The notes beneath the pieces are model-generated. The model was given only the letters and a program-made list of their open reading frames with translations. It ran no database searches and was not told where the DNA came from. Both the position numbers and the translations under genes were made by a program. Shown one piece after another: positions 10,084 through 20,039 of a stretch of 64,000 nucleotides of DNA (positions are counted from its first letter, which is position 1; each line of letters starts with the position of its first letter). The stretch comes from Calamus simplicifolius (lineage: Eukaryota; Streptophyta; Magnoliopsida; Arecales; Arecaceae): NCBI GenBank assembly GCA_900491605.1, contig UESW01005010.1, positions 186,001 through 250,000 on the forward strand, written 5' to 3'.

Positions 10084-13000
10084 TTAAGAATCAGGGTTGG
10101 GAACGGCCCCAACGGCCTCGACAGCTTCCTCGGTGACGTTCGGGGGAGCTTGACTCGTCTCACCCTTTTCAAATATTGTTGTTCCTCCGGTGGTATGATG
10201 AGTATGCCCTTCGGGAGCCGCGGCCACACTAACATCCGGAACAATGTCGAGATCGGTGTTCGAAACATCGATATATTTGTCCTCTTCATCCCCTGGGGAA
10301 CAGACCTTGAAGGTTTCAACATCCAAGAAGAAGAGGTCCCATTCTGGATGCTCCTTGGATATCTTACTTCGAGTCTCCTCTACACCAAGCTGGTAGGCGT
10401 TGACACAGGTTGCATCTTGTTCGCCTTTGAGTAGAGCGAGCCGCATTTCAGTTTCAGCAGCCTGACCCCACAGTAAGGCAATCCGCTCCTCGGTCTCACT
10501 GACCCGCCTGTCGAGCTCTGAGTTCCTTCCTCGGCTAGATGCCAGTTCCCCTTGCAGGGACTGCGTCTGACTTTGATTCTCCAGCTCCACCTTCTTTATC
10601 TGCAAAAACAGAATTAGCCGATGCCATGATGAGCCAGTAAAGGCAGCCAAAAAAAAGAGAGGTAGTACCATACCTCCTCCTCCTGCCGAGCTAACCTCTT
10701 GCTCAGCTCCTTGGCCTCGCCAATAGCCCTGATTTGCTCGATCCTGCTCTTAAGGTCATTGATCTTCGACTGCCTACCATCGGCTTCCCCCCAGGCTTGG
10801 GAGACCTCTCTGTCTAATTGGATTTGCTTTTCCTAGTGCCACTTGATCTAGTCATCCATGTCGGCGACACTATGGTTAAGTTGCCGCACCTTCTCCTCTA
10901 ACTCGCCAAGCATTCTACTCAGGCGATTTCTCTCCTCAACGGCCTCTCTCCTCTGCCTACCCAGGCTTTCGCTAAACTGTTTCTTGACAGTTTTTATTTC
11001 TCCAGAATGCCTGGATTTGATCCGCGATAACTCCAAGCATGTGTCATCGAACTTCGCCAGGAGCCCACGTAGCTCTTTCACTTCAAGCCTTAGCTTGGAT
11101 GCGTCATCTAGGGCAGCCTGATGCAGCACCCTCATCTTCTTTAAATTCTTGTGGGCGGTACCCAGAGCTTGCTCAAAGGTATCAGACGCCTCCGCTCGCG
11201 ATCGAAGCTCGGCACTGACTCTCTTGGCCTGAGCGATGGCCCCTGTTGCCAGACTCAAGCGTCAGCACAGTGCCCTAGTAACCAAAGCACTCTACAGAAC
11301 GAAACACAAGTGAGAAAAGCACGAACGAGCTAGTCAAAAAGCATTCGCTACTCGGGAGTAGTAACTCACCCAGGAGATGTAGGATCTGGCTAACCCCATG
11401 ATGGTGGAATTGTCAATCTCAGGGAGGAGGTGTACATCCTTCACCACATTCCACTGGCCAAATGCGACGTCAACAAGGTCTAGGTCCGTGAAGTTATCCG
11501 CCGAGGGATCCATGCCCGGGTACAGTACTGACCTTATTAGTGCAGCGAACGCCGCCTCAACGGCCAAGTTCGGGCTACTGGGCTGACTATCCCCGCCCGA
11601 AGGATCGATCCAGGCAACCTCCAACTGAGAAGCCTTTGACCTTTTGGCCTCCTCCAGCAGAATCCTAGTATGGCCTTCCTCGGATAACTCGGCCAGCCCA
11701 AGCGCCAGTTTTTCCGAAACTTTGGCGGAGGAAGCTTCGGCCGCAAGATTCTTACCTTGCCCTATCCCCTCGTCTGATTTTCTTCCCTCAATCGCAAGCA
11801 CCTGCTCCTCCCCTGCAGGCTCCACCAAGGCCTCAGTTTGTTCGTCAGTTGCCCCAACCTCTCCAGGAAGAGGTTCTCCAGCCGTAGGCTCCTTGCGAGC
11901 CTCCGCTACAGTCGACCCGGCATCGCCGCCACTGAATCCCTCTGGGGGAAGCCCTCCAATGGAAGGCTCATCTTGAGCCTCAACATTTGCGGTTGCTCCC
12001 TCCTGTTCCCCTGCCAGGGCTAGAGACGTCTCCTCGCCCAGAGGCGAGCCCTCAGGGGCACCGAACTCCGATGCGCCAGCCATTGGCTCATCTTCCAAAG
12101 GAGGGGCTTCCGAACAAGCCAACAGAGTCTCGTCCGGGCTATCTACTATTTTCACCACTGAAGGACAAGGGATCTCAGCAGCCCTCTTTGAGTCCTCCTC
12201 TATTTTCAGCACCCCCGCTGCGGTTACCCCAACCTCCGGCAAGCGCTCTTCAGAGAAGCGAGCCTTCTTTTTAGGCTTGTGTTTCTCTCCATTGCTGCTC
12301 TCACTCGGGCATTTGCTCATTCTTTTCTTAATGCGGCCCGATAGTTCAGACCTCTTGACTGTGGTTATAGATAACAATCGGTCAGACCGAGATATCTTTG
12401 CTCGAGTAAAAATCAATGGAAAGCAAAAGGACTCACCATACGGGTCGAGGGGGCTAAGCCCGGCGGTGAAGAGAGCCTCCTCCGACAATAAATCATTAGC
12501 CGAAAACGTCCTGCCATCACGAAGGACCTCCAAATCCTCTTCCTCCTGTTCAACAGGGTTGGATGTGCTTCCACATCCCGAACAAAGTTTCCCCATCCCC
12601 GAAGAAAATCGGAGCCGATGTTCCCCTCGGCAATGAAGAATCTGACCTTCCACTCCTTTATGGACGATGGTTTGTTTGTTATCGTCTTGAATGACCTCTG
12701 AGGTCCGATATAAGGCCACTCCGATTTCCTCCCAGATATCAAGTGAAAACAGGCACGAAAGAGAGGAAGAGTCGCTGTTACCTGAATCTGGCTACACACA
12801 TTGAGATAAACCCGATGACGCTGCGCCAACTGTTGGGAGCTACCATCGTCGGACAAACGTTATAAAATATCATGATCTCCTTCACCAGGGTATGCAGGGA
12901 AAATCGAAGGCCTGCCTTCAGGCTGTTTTCATAAAGAAAGACCCCGTTCTCTAGATCCTGCGAAACCCTATGCTCGGGCTCCGGCAATCTCAGGAGAACG

Positions 13001-13104
13001 TTCGAGGGAATGTCGTACTGTTGACGTATTCTCCCCAAATCCTCGGCGGCAATCTCCGAAGCCATATCATTGGGGCTCATCATTCTGCTAGTCGAGAGAA
13101 ACAC
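10084..13104 (-). pseudogene. Multi-exon antisense extra ORF of the Tat element (PF04195-like, then coiled coil)
   Basis: It is read on the minus strand from 13104. The first block (13104-12780) matches the gypsy-type transposon domain seen at 300-619 (AGLRFSLHTLVKEIMIFYNV). It continues at 12856-12440 in another frame (PSSIKEWKVRFFIAEG), then GLSPLDPYG next to a plausible 5' splice site (TATG/GTGAGTCC) at about 12436. A 461-codon open frame (12719-11334) holds a basic KKRMSK/KPKKKAR stretch and a long acidic, alanine-rich disordered region. Coiled coils follow at 11258-10848 and 10671-10084, with a stop near 10848, and the frame ends EAVGAVPNPDS. It is typical of Tat aORFs, and the function is unknown. 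Parts may be joined by splicing; others are broken. Confidence 0.7.
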
Positions 13105-13434
13105 TAAGCAAAATTACAGAGGAATGAAAGGGCGCTGTGAATGGGAGCAGCGCTGTTTCGACTTTGCTTCCTCCCTAAGAAAACCGCCTTAAGAAAGAAG
13201 ATAAGGCGTCTCGACCGAGACGCCCGGAACCGCCATTACGAACGCCATGAAAACCAAAATTTGCTACGTGGTAATTCCCCAACTGTTGCCCTAAAGGAGA
13301 CTTGCCCACAAAGGCACGGTGGCCGCGTGACATTGAATAGGGCATCATTGCGCAGGCTGTCAACTCCGGATCCCACCGTTCAAGTCATGCCACCTGGAAT
13401 TATACTCCCTATGCCCAAACCTACGCTTCGAACT
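13105..13434. other. Non-coding region between the antisense ORF and the polypurine tract
   Basis: No supported coding frame. The region could hold the promoter of the antisense ORF, but no clear TATA box stands out. Confidence 0.5.
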
Positions 13435-13451
13435 AGGGAGTGGGGGGCATG
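13433..13451 (+). promoter_or_regulatory. Polypurine tract of the Tat element
   Basis: AGGGAGTGGGGGGCATG directly precedes TGTTGAGGG, the 3' LTR start at 13452. Confidence 0.85.
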
Positions 13452-14408
13452 TGTTGAGGGATAAAATCGCTATGCATTAATAACCGTGTTCATGGCTAAG
13501 GCTAGCCTTGATTCCTATCCGCTGTGCAACACCTGCCAGAGATAAATCAACCTCGGTAGGTCGGAGCATCCTAGCCCCCACCGAGCCAAGGGTTCCAAGA
13601 TGTGAGCTATCGTCTATCGTCTCTCAGCCCCTCGAGCCGAGCTATCGTCTCTCGGCCCCTCGAGCCGAGCTATCGTCTATCGTCTCTCGGCCTCTCGAGC
13701 CGAGCTATCGTCTCTCGGCCCCTCGAGCTGAACTATCGTCTATCATCTCTCGGCCCCTCGAGCCGAGTTATCGTCCATCATCTCCTGGCCCTAACCAAGC
13801 CATCCCATCACCCGGCCCTTCCATCCGATCTCTTCTATCACTCGGCCTAGTCCGAACGATACCTATACCTCTGCGGAATTCAGTACGGGAAAGCTTAAAA
13901 TAGTAAGATTCCAAACGGGAATCATATCTGAATGTGGCCTAGAGCCCTGGAGCCTATGCCCCCACCGAATCTTGAGATGTCAACAAGCTCTCCCAGCCGT
14001 CGATCTTCTAACTAGCCAGATACGAATCCTACCGATCTCATAAAAAACTAGATTCAGATCTCAACGGCCTTCAGACCCACAACGCTCTCAAACAACCAGG
14101 TGATCCTCTATAAATACCACAGCCTCAGATCCCATCAGGTATGACATATCTTATGTGCACACTCGCTCACTGCCTTTGCTTCCGCCATTATCGCTCTGCT
14201 CAGAGTCCTAGGAGAGACTCTTCAGCGAGAGCCTTCTCCTCATTTTTGTTGACTGTCGATCTCCACTGACTTGAGCGTCGGAGGGTCTTCCGCAGAGGGC
14301 CACCCCTAATGCCTCTCGCGTGAGGACTGTTTTGTAGGTCCATCCAGGAGGAAGCCATCTTGAAGCCCGAATGCGCCCGAGTCGGAGGACAAGATTTCAG
14401 CAGCAATA
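13452..14408 (+). repeat. 3' LTR of the 2.8-14.4 kb Tat element
   Basis: 957 bp, starting TGTTGAGGG and ending CAGCAATA. It pairs with 2834-3788. It holds the CGAGCTATCGTCTCTCGGCC minisatellite at about 13605-13795, a TATAAATA box at 14109-14116 and the GACTTGAGCGTCGGAGGG block at about 14267. TSD GCAAC follows at 14409-14413. Confidence 0.93.
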
Positions 14409-14504
14409 GCAACTATATCTTCCACCAATTTAGCTGGTGGCAATTCAACTCCTCAATGGACACCTCTCACCCTGCTACGTACCGAAGAAATGTTGTTAGG
14501 TGTC

Positions 14505-14590
14505 TGTCACAGCCCGACAGCGCATGGCAGGAGCACGCACAGGCAGAGCCGGGTGCATGGATGGTGCATGCCAAGGTGAGGCATGCAGAC
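14505..14590 (+). repeat. 5' LTR of the old chromovirus, first part
   Basis: It starts TGTCACAGCCCGACAGC, matches the start of the 3' LTR at 30203-30300, and stops at CAGAC where the 14591-25099 element inserted. It resumes at 25105. Confidence 0.85.
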
Positions 14591-17048
14591 TGATAGGGCC
14601 AGTCAACAGGCCCATGGACAATAAAAACAGAAATTTTCAAAAAAATTTAGGCGGCCATCTTTGGCGGCCTTCCTAAGCGGCTTAGTTCCTAGACGGCCTC
14701 GCTGGCCTATCGGGTCCTCTCTTTAAGGATGCAGTGGGCATTTAATTTCGTCCTGCTACAGCAAGCATCCGTCATAATGAAGAGAGAGAACAATAGGAAA
14801 AAAGTGTGATGTGAGTGGGTTCTTCCAAGGGCCGCCTTTTGTCATTAATGTCCCATGGGCAAATCAACAGGCGGCATTTAATGATACAGAGACTGAAGAT
14901 AATTCTAAGCAGCCCTTCATGCTAAGCGGCCCCTCCTCATTTAATTCCTAGGCGGCCCTTCATTCTAAGCGGCCTCTCCTCACAATAACTCCTAGGTGGC
15001 CCTTCATGCTAAGCGGCCCCTCCTCACAATAATTCCTAGGCGGCCCTTCATTCCTAAGCGGCCCCTCCTCACAATAATTCTTAGGCGGCCCTTCATGCTT
15101 AAGCGGCCCTTCCTCACATTAATTCCTAGACGGCCCTTCATTCTAAGCGGCCCCTCCTCACAATAACTCTTAGGCGGCCCTTCATACTAAGCGGCCCCTC
15201 CTCACAATAATTCCTAGGCGGCCCTTCATTCTAAGCGGCCCCTCCTCACAATAACTCCTAAGCGGCCCTTCATGCTTAAGCGGCCCCTCCTCACATTAAT
15301 TCCTAGGCGGCCCTTCATTCTAAGCGACCCCTCCTCATAATAATTCCTATGCGGCCCTTCATGCTTAAGAGGCCCCTCCTCACATTAATTCCTAGGCGGC
15401 CCTTCATTCTAAGCGGCCCCTCCTCATAATAACTCCTAGGCGGCCCTTCATGCTAAGCGGCCCCTCCTCACAATAATTCATAAGTGGCCCTTCATGCCTA
15501 AGCAGCCCCTCCTCACATTAATTTCTAGGCAGCCCTTCATGCTAAGCGGCCCCTCCTCGCAATAATTCCTAGACAGCCTCTCTCTCTCGACGGCCTCTTC
15601 AACGGCATTTATGTGCCGAGACATTTATAGGCCTTATAAAGACCCTCGCTCCAAGGCATTTATTAGAGAGCATTCAATTGAATAAGAGCGTTCAATGTCA
15701 AGTCACGAACCACGAGGAGGGAGAGAGACAGTGGAGGAAGTCCTGAGCGGCCTTTTCCTCAACGACCTTCCTCGATGGCCATTTTAGGCGAAAGTCCTAG
15801 GCGGCCTTTCCCTCAACGGCCACCTTAGGCGGCCTTTCTAGGCGACCATCCTTGGCGGCCTTTCCAGGCGGCCTTTCTAGGCGGTTTCGGTTTCAGACTC
15901 CCAATGCCACCGCGACGATGGCTCCCTATCGCATTTATGTGCCAGGGCATTTATGGTCATATAAAGGCTACATGCATTTATAGCTGCCACGTTGACTCCC
16001 TTTTTGGCCCCATGCATGCACGTAAGGGTGCTTTGATAATAACTTCGAGACGTCTTCATCTTAGGCGGTCCCAAAAGCTTCTCCCAGCTAGGCAGCTCCT
16101 GAGCAATCCTAGGCGGCCACTGACACCCCCATGACGCCGGCCAGGAGCGGCCTAGATGGCCATCGACACTCCCATGACGGCGGCCCCGAGCGTTCCCAGG
16201 CTGCCGCACCGGTCCCAAGCGGCCCCTATTTCCTACCACGAGCATCCTAGCCGACCTCATGCGTGCACAGGTCCAAACAATCCCAGGCGGCCACAGTGAT
16301 CCCAAGAGGCCCTTGGCAGCTCCCGAGCAGTCCTAGGCGGCCCCGGCCTCAGTCGATAACGGCCTCGCCGGACCTAAGTCCCCAGTGGCCCTTCCTTAGT
16401 GGCTTCCAACTCAGACACGCGTGGGTCCTACAGTGACTATTCATCACGTCATCTTCTGGATTAATAAATTATGGCCACTTACTTTAATGAGATAATTAAG
16501 TGGTCATCTGTCTCTGACAAGATGGCGCCTAAAGCTCTGACATTCCACTAAGAGGTAAGCTTTATCGAAAGTTATCATTCATCATAAAAGTCTTGACAAG
16601 TGGCGGCATTTGGGCCTCACAGATGTCAGTCCTGACATTTCACCCACCAAAAGTACTCAGTCATCATGACACTTCAGCCACTCAGACTAAATGAGCCCCA
16701 AAAGTCATGGTTCATCATGAGGTCCCACGTGACTCATTCCCACTAGATGACAAAGATTCAAACTTCTCAAGCAAGCTACACAGAGTACAATGGTGAATAA
16801 AGAAGGTAAGAGGTAACTCAAAAAGGACTCAACACACTCATTCTGGGCGGATCTCTCTTTCTCTTTCGAGCTTTCTCAAGCTCACGGCTATTGCCCAGAG
16901 CACTAACTTAAGTGTCGGAGGGTCCCCACCGAAATACCCAGCCGTGGGACTTCTTGCAGGCTTTGAAGACAAAGGAAGGGCTTCGATATTTCTGTGAGGG
17001 AACGGTCGACGCTCAAGGAGGCCGACTCAAAGTGATCGGGCATCAACA
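14591..17048 (+). repeat. 5' LTR of the satellite-bearing element
   Basis: 2458 bp. After an AT-containing lead it holds a 44-bp minisatellite (14905-15590), a GCGGCC-rich region, TATA-like sites (CTTATAAAGACC near 15630 and CATATAAAGG near 15958), and the CTTAAGTGTCGGAGGG block near 16907. It pairs with 22427-25099. Confidence 0.93.
14905..15590 (+). repeat. 44-bp minisatellite in the 5' LTR, GCGGCCC core
   Basis: About 15-16 imperfect copies of a dimeric unit: TTCCTAGGCGGCCCTTCATT, then CTAAGCGGCCCCTCCTCACA and ATAA. Each half contains GCGGCCC. The partner array in the other LTR (22740-23585) is longer. Confidence 0.93.
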
Positions 17049-17049
17049 G

Positions 17050-17068
17050 ATTGGCGCGCAAGGAAGGG
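17050..17068 (+). promoter_or_regulatory. Primer binding site of the satellite-bearing element
   Basis: ATTGGCGCGCAAGGAAGGGG begins one base after the LTR end. It resembles the site at 3790-3808 and points to a Tat-lineage helper. Confidence 0.7.
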
Positions 17069-17136
17069 GGCACGCACTGCAGGAAAGAAAGCTCTGTCTT
17101 CCTGAGCTATAAGCCTTTGTCCCCTTTAAGATAGCC

Positions 17137-17640
17137 ATGATGGCGATGCGCATACTGAAGGTCCTCACCAATCATGCTTGAGGGCATTCACATCACACTG
17201 AGCAGCAGAGGACCACTCTCTCTGCTCCTCCTTCACCACCAGCCTTAGCTGCTCTAATTAACCAACTGGCCATCCTCAATCAACAAGTTCAAGCCTTGAA
17301 TGCAGCAGTTCATAAGCCGCAGAAGCAACGCTCGGTAGCCATTCAGCAGCAGCCCAAGCTTCTCACATCGCTCGTGATAGCTGCACCAGTTAGTCAGAGA
17401 TTCACCTATGGAAAATCTCCTCATAGAGAAGCTTATCGCCATCAAGCTTCACCTAAGCACCGCCACTACGAAGCTTTCAAGAGACTGCGGTCTCCTTTCT
17501 TCTTCTCATCTTCTGAGTCATCTTGAGAGGACCTTAATCATGGGATGAGGAGGCATCTGGATGAACAACACTGGCGGCTGGAAGAGCTTAGTCAAAGGCT
17601 CAACAATCAGTCAGAGATAGATTGCAACATGGTCAAAAGA
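17137..17640 (+). pseudogene. Gag N-terminal remnant
   Basis: The frames here read ALINQLAILNQQVQALNAAV, then HREAYRHQASPKHRHYEAFK and EEQHWRLEELSQRLNN-like sequence, with a TGA near 17525. The composition and order (glutamine-rich helix, basic/serine stretch, then a charged helix) resemble the gag N-terminus at 3941-4423. No capsid or zinc-knuckle part follows. It is too short and too broken to encode a working gag. Confidence 0.5.
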
Positions 17641-18465
17641 ATAATTTTCAAAAAGGGGCGAACTTGGGACATTATCTGTGCCCCATCATTCCAAGCATTT
17701 GTAGGCATTTTAATTTCTGGTGGTAATAGGCCAGGAGGTGTTGATGCAATTAATACAAAAGATGAAGATAAAAGGTCTTTACAACTTCTCCATCATTTCA
17801 AAAAACCGAGAATCTAAAACCAAAAGTTGCTAAATTCCAATACTGCGACTGCGATGAAAGAAACTAATAGGGAGAGTGTCAAGAAGAAAAGAAAAAAAAA
17901 TGGCATCCAAGAGTGGGGAAACAAAGCAGCTGCAAGTGATAGAGCCTCAGCATCCGGAAAAAAAAAAAAATTCATATATTAAATGATGCTGGTGGACCAT
18001 CTGATGAGGGAAGAGTTAGCATCCTAGCAATGGACAAGTGATGATGCCCAAGCGAGGACAGACCACTAGCGGGCTGAAGTACCCAGGTCAGCAGCAGGAG
18101 ACCAATTTCTCCAAAAGAAAAGCTCCCAAGCCCTTAATCGACACCAAACACGATGCCAAGGCAAAAAGCCTTGAAAGCTAAGTATGCCACACTCTGAGAA
18201 CAAAAGTTTCTTTTCATATAATCCAGCAGATTTCTTTTTATCTGACTTTCTAACCCCTCAGCGCCCTAAGGGACACAGACATCCCAGACCGGTACAAGAA
18301 ACCTCCGGAGGTTCAAGCCCTGTGTCCTAAGTGGCCCTGAGCTAAACCCCTGTGGCAATGATGTACAAGAAAAAAAAAAAGAAGAAGAAGAGAAAGAAGA
18401 AGTTTTTATTCAATTTCTCAAAAAAAACCACTCGGGCTGGCCAAGCGACCGCCGAGGTAGTTTTC
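17641..18465. other. Unassigned AT-richer segment inside the satellite-bearing element
   Basis: Composition changes abruptly after 17640, from GC-rich repeat sequence to AT-richer sequence with A-runs (A9 at 17892, A13 at 17958, an AAG-rich run near 18370). Short open frames occur (17641-17817; from ATG at 17900), but no family is recognisable. It may be a captured host sequence or an old insertion. I see no flanking TSD. Confidence 0.35.
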
Positions 18466-18706
18466 CGGTAGCCCCGCGATCATAAGGACACCCCCGGACT
18501 GGTGTGAGAAACCTCCGAAGAGGTTCAAGTCCTATGGTCTCGGCGGCTCCGAGTCAAACTCCCGGACCGGCCGAGCGACCCCCGAAATATTTTCAAAATG
18601 ACTTTAGTAGCCCCGCGATCATAAGGACACCCCGGACCGGTGTGAGAAACCTCCAAGGAGGTCCAAGTCCTATGGTCTCGGCGGCTTCGAGTCAAACCCC
18701 CGAGGC
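18466..18706 (+). repeat. About 140-bp tandem duplication
   Basis: Two copies begin GTAGCCCCGCGATCATAAGG (18468 and about 18608). Both run through GGTGTGAGAAACCTCC and CCTATGGTCTCGGCGGC with small differences. Confidence 0.85.
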
Positions 18707-18733
18707 AGTTTTATTTTCACTCCATCAATAAAA

Positions 18734-19212
18734 GGCTCCCGAGCATGGTCTCATCACAGCGACTCTCGGGTCACCCTTCGGGGTTCAAAAGGACCCTGAG
18801 CCAGGTCAAAGTGCCCTCAGGTCACCCTCCGGGGTTAAAGGCTCCCGAGCATGGTCTCATCACAGCGACTCTCGGGTCACCCTTCGGGGTTCAAAAGGAC
18901 CCTGAGCCAGGTCAAAGTGCCCTCAGGTCACCCTCCGGGGTTAAAGGCTCCCGAGCATGGTCTCATCACAGCGACTCTCGGGTCACCCTTCGGGGTTCAA
19001 AAGGACCCTGAGCCAGGTCAAAGTGCCCTCAGGTCACCCTCTGGGGTTAAAGGCTCCCGAGCATGGTCTCATCACAGCGACTCTCGGGTCACCCTTCGGG
19101 GTTCAAAAGGACCTGAGCCAGGTCAAAGTGCCCTCAAGTCACCCTCCGGGGTTAAAGGCTCCCAAGCATGGTCCCATCACAGCGACTCTCGGGTCACCCT
19201 TCGGAGTTCAAA
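18734..19212 (+). repeat. 106-bp tandem repeat, about 4.5 copies
   Basis: GGCTCCCGAGCATGGTCTC starts at 18734, 18840, 18946 and 19052, exactly 106 bp apart, and a variant starts at 19157. The copies are nearly identical, so the array is recent or homogenised. Three overlapping open frames (18745-19415) are phase-shifted readings of the same repeat. Confidence 0.97.
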
Positions 19213-19319
19213 AGGCTCTCAACAGTTTTATTGCAGCCTCGTTGGCTCTATCTCTCATCCTCAGTGACATCAGTGTAGCTCCATCAGCTCTATATAAGGC
19301 CCCTAGCCGGCCCTCGAGC

Positions 19320-20039
19320 TGGTCTGATGTGCATCATGGAAGCCATGAATTTGGCATGCAAATGGTTCCGGATGGACCAATTATAAGGGCTAGGGCCAAA
19401 AACCTTATTATGTAGAATTGGAGCAATCGAAGCCTCTTTGAACTTTAAAACTTGCAATCTGAAGGGAATGGGCTACAGGTGTTTAATTGCCTTCAATTGG
19501 AGTTTGGAGCATAATTTGGGTTTCTTGGTGGTTTCGGCGTTTAAGGAGCTGTTAAAACCTAAAACAAGTCCTTTTAGTCTTTTCCCTTACTCTATATGTA
19601 ATAAGTTTTGCATTAATTGCTGTTTGAGCCTTTTCACCGGCAGTTATTGTTATCTCGTAACTTATGGCTATTTTAAAGTGGGAGAGTTATTAGCATAAAG
19701 TGGAGTTATTCGTGTCTTTTGGCTTTTCCTATTCTTAGAGGGATGTTCCAAGCTATAAAAAATGTAATCGGTGAAAAAAAAAAAGAGGAGATAACTTTTT
19801 GAATTATCATAGAGTGCTTTGGCATTTCTCTACCCTTGTTCTTATCTAAGCAAATTTCATATTTGTTTGGTGGTGAACTGATTTGATTCTTATCACTCTT
19901 CTCTCTTCTTTTCTAAGAGTGTGGCGAATCAACCTAGCACCCTTGTTTGTGGCGAGCCATCTTATATCCAACAAGCGGCTGTTAGTTCTTCTTTATTTAT
20001 TATGATTTATTTTCCCTACCACCCTAGCACATCATGGTC
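19320..20039. mobile_element. 710-bp solo LTR inserted in the satellite array, TSD TGGTC
   Basis: The segment 19325-20034 starts TGATGTGC and ends GCACATCA, a perfect terminal inverted octamer. TGGTC flanks it at 19320-19324 and 20035-20039, and array monomers lie on both sides. No internal domain is present, so it is best explained as a solo LTR left by LTR-LTR recombination. The plus strand near 19365-19400 reads PDGPIIRARAK, a phrase known from the C-terminal end of some Ty3/gypsy polyproteins, which suggests plus orientation. The lineage is not resolved. Confidence 0.85.

Larger units (their letters stand above)
2829..14413 (+). mobile_element. Full-length, defective Tat-type Ty3/gypsy retrotransposon with TSD GCAAC
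   Basis: Two LTRs (2834-3788 and 13452-14408) flank an internal region with gag, protease, a partial RT, a long spacer and an antisense extra ORF. The 5-bp duplication GCAAC lies at 2829-2833 and 14409-14413. The LTR termini have each mutated at one end (CG instead of TG on the left copy, TA instead of CA on the right copy), so each LTR confirms the other's original end. Pol stops inside RT, and RNase H and integrase are absent, so the element cannot move by itself. The CxxHxxHGHxxxxC gag knuckle, the primer binding site and the antisense ORF place it in the Tat lineage. Confidence 0.92.

Noticed and set aside
18745..19415. Three overlapping frames of 88-152 codons sharing a repeated peptide
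   Set aside because: Each is the same 106-bp tandem repeat read from a different start; there is no independent coding evidence.
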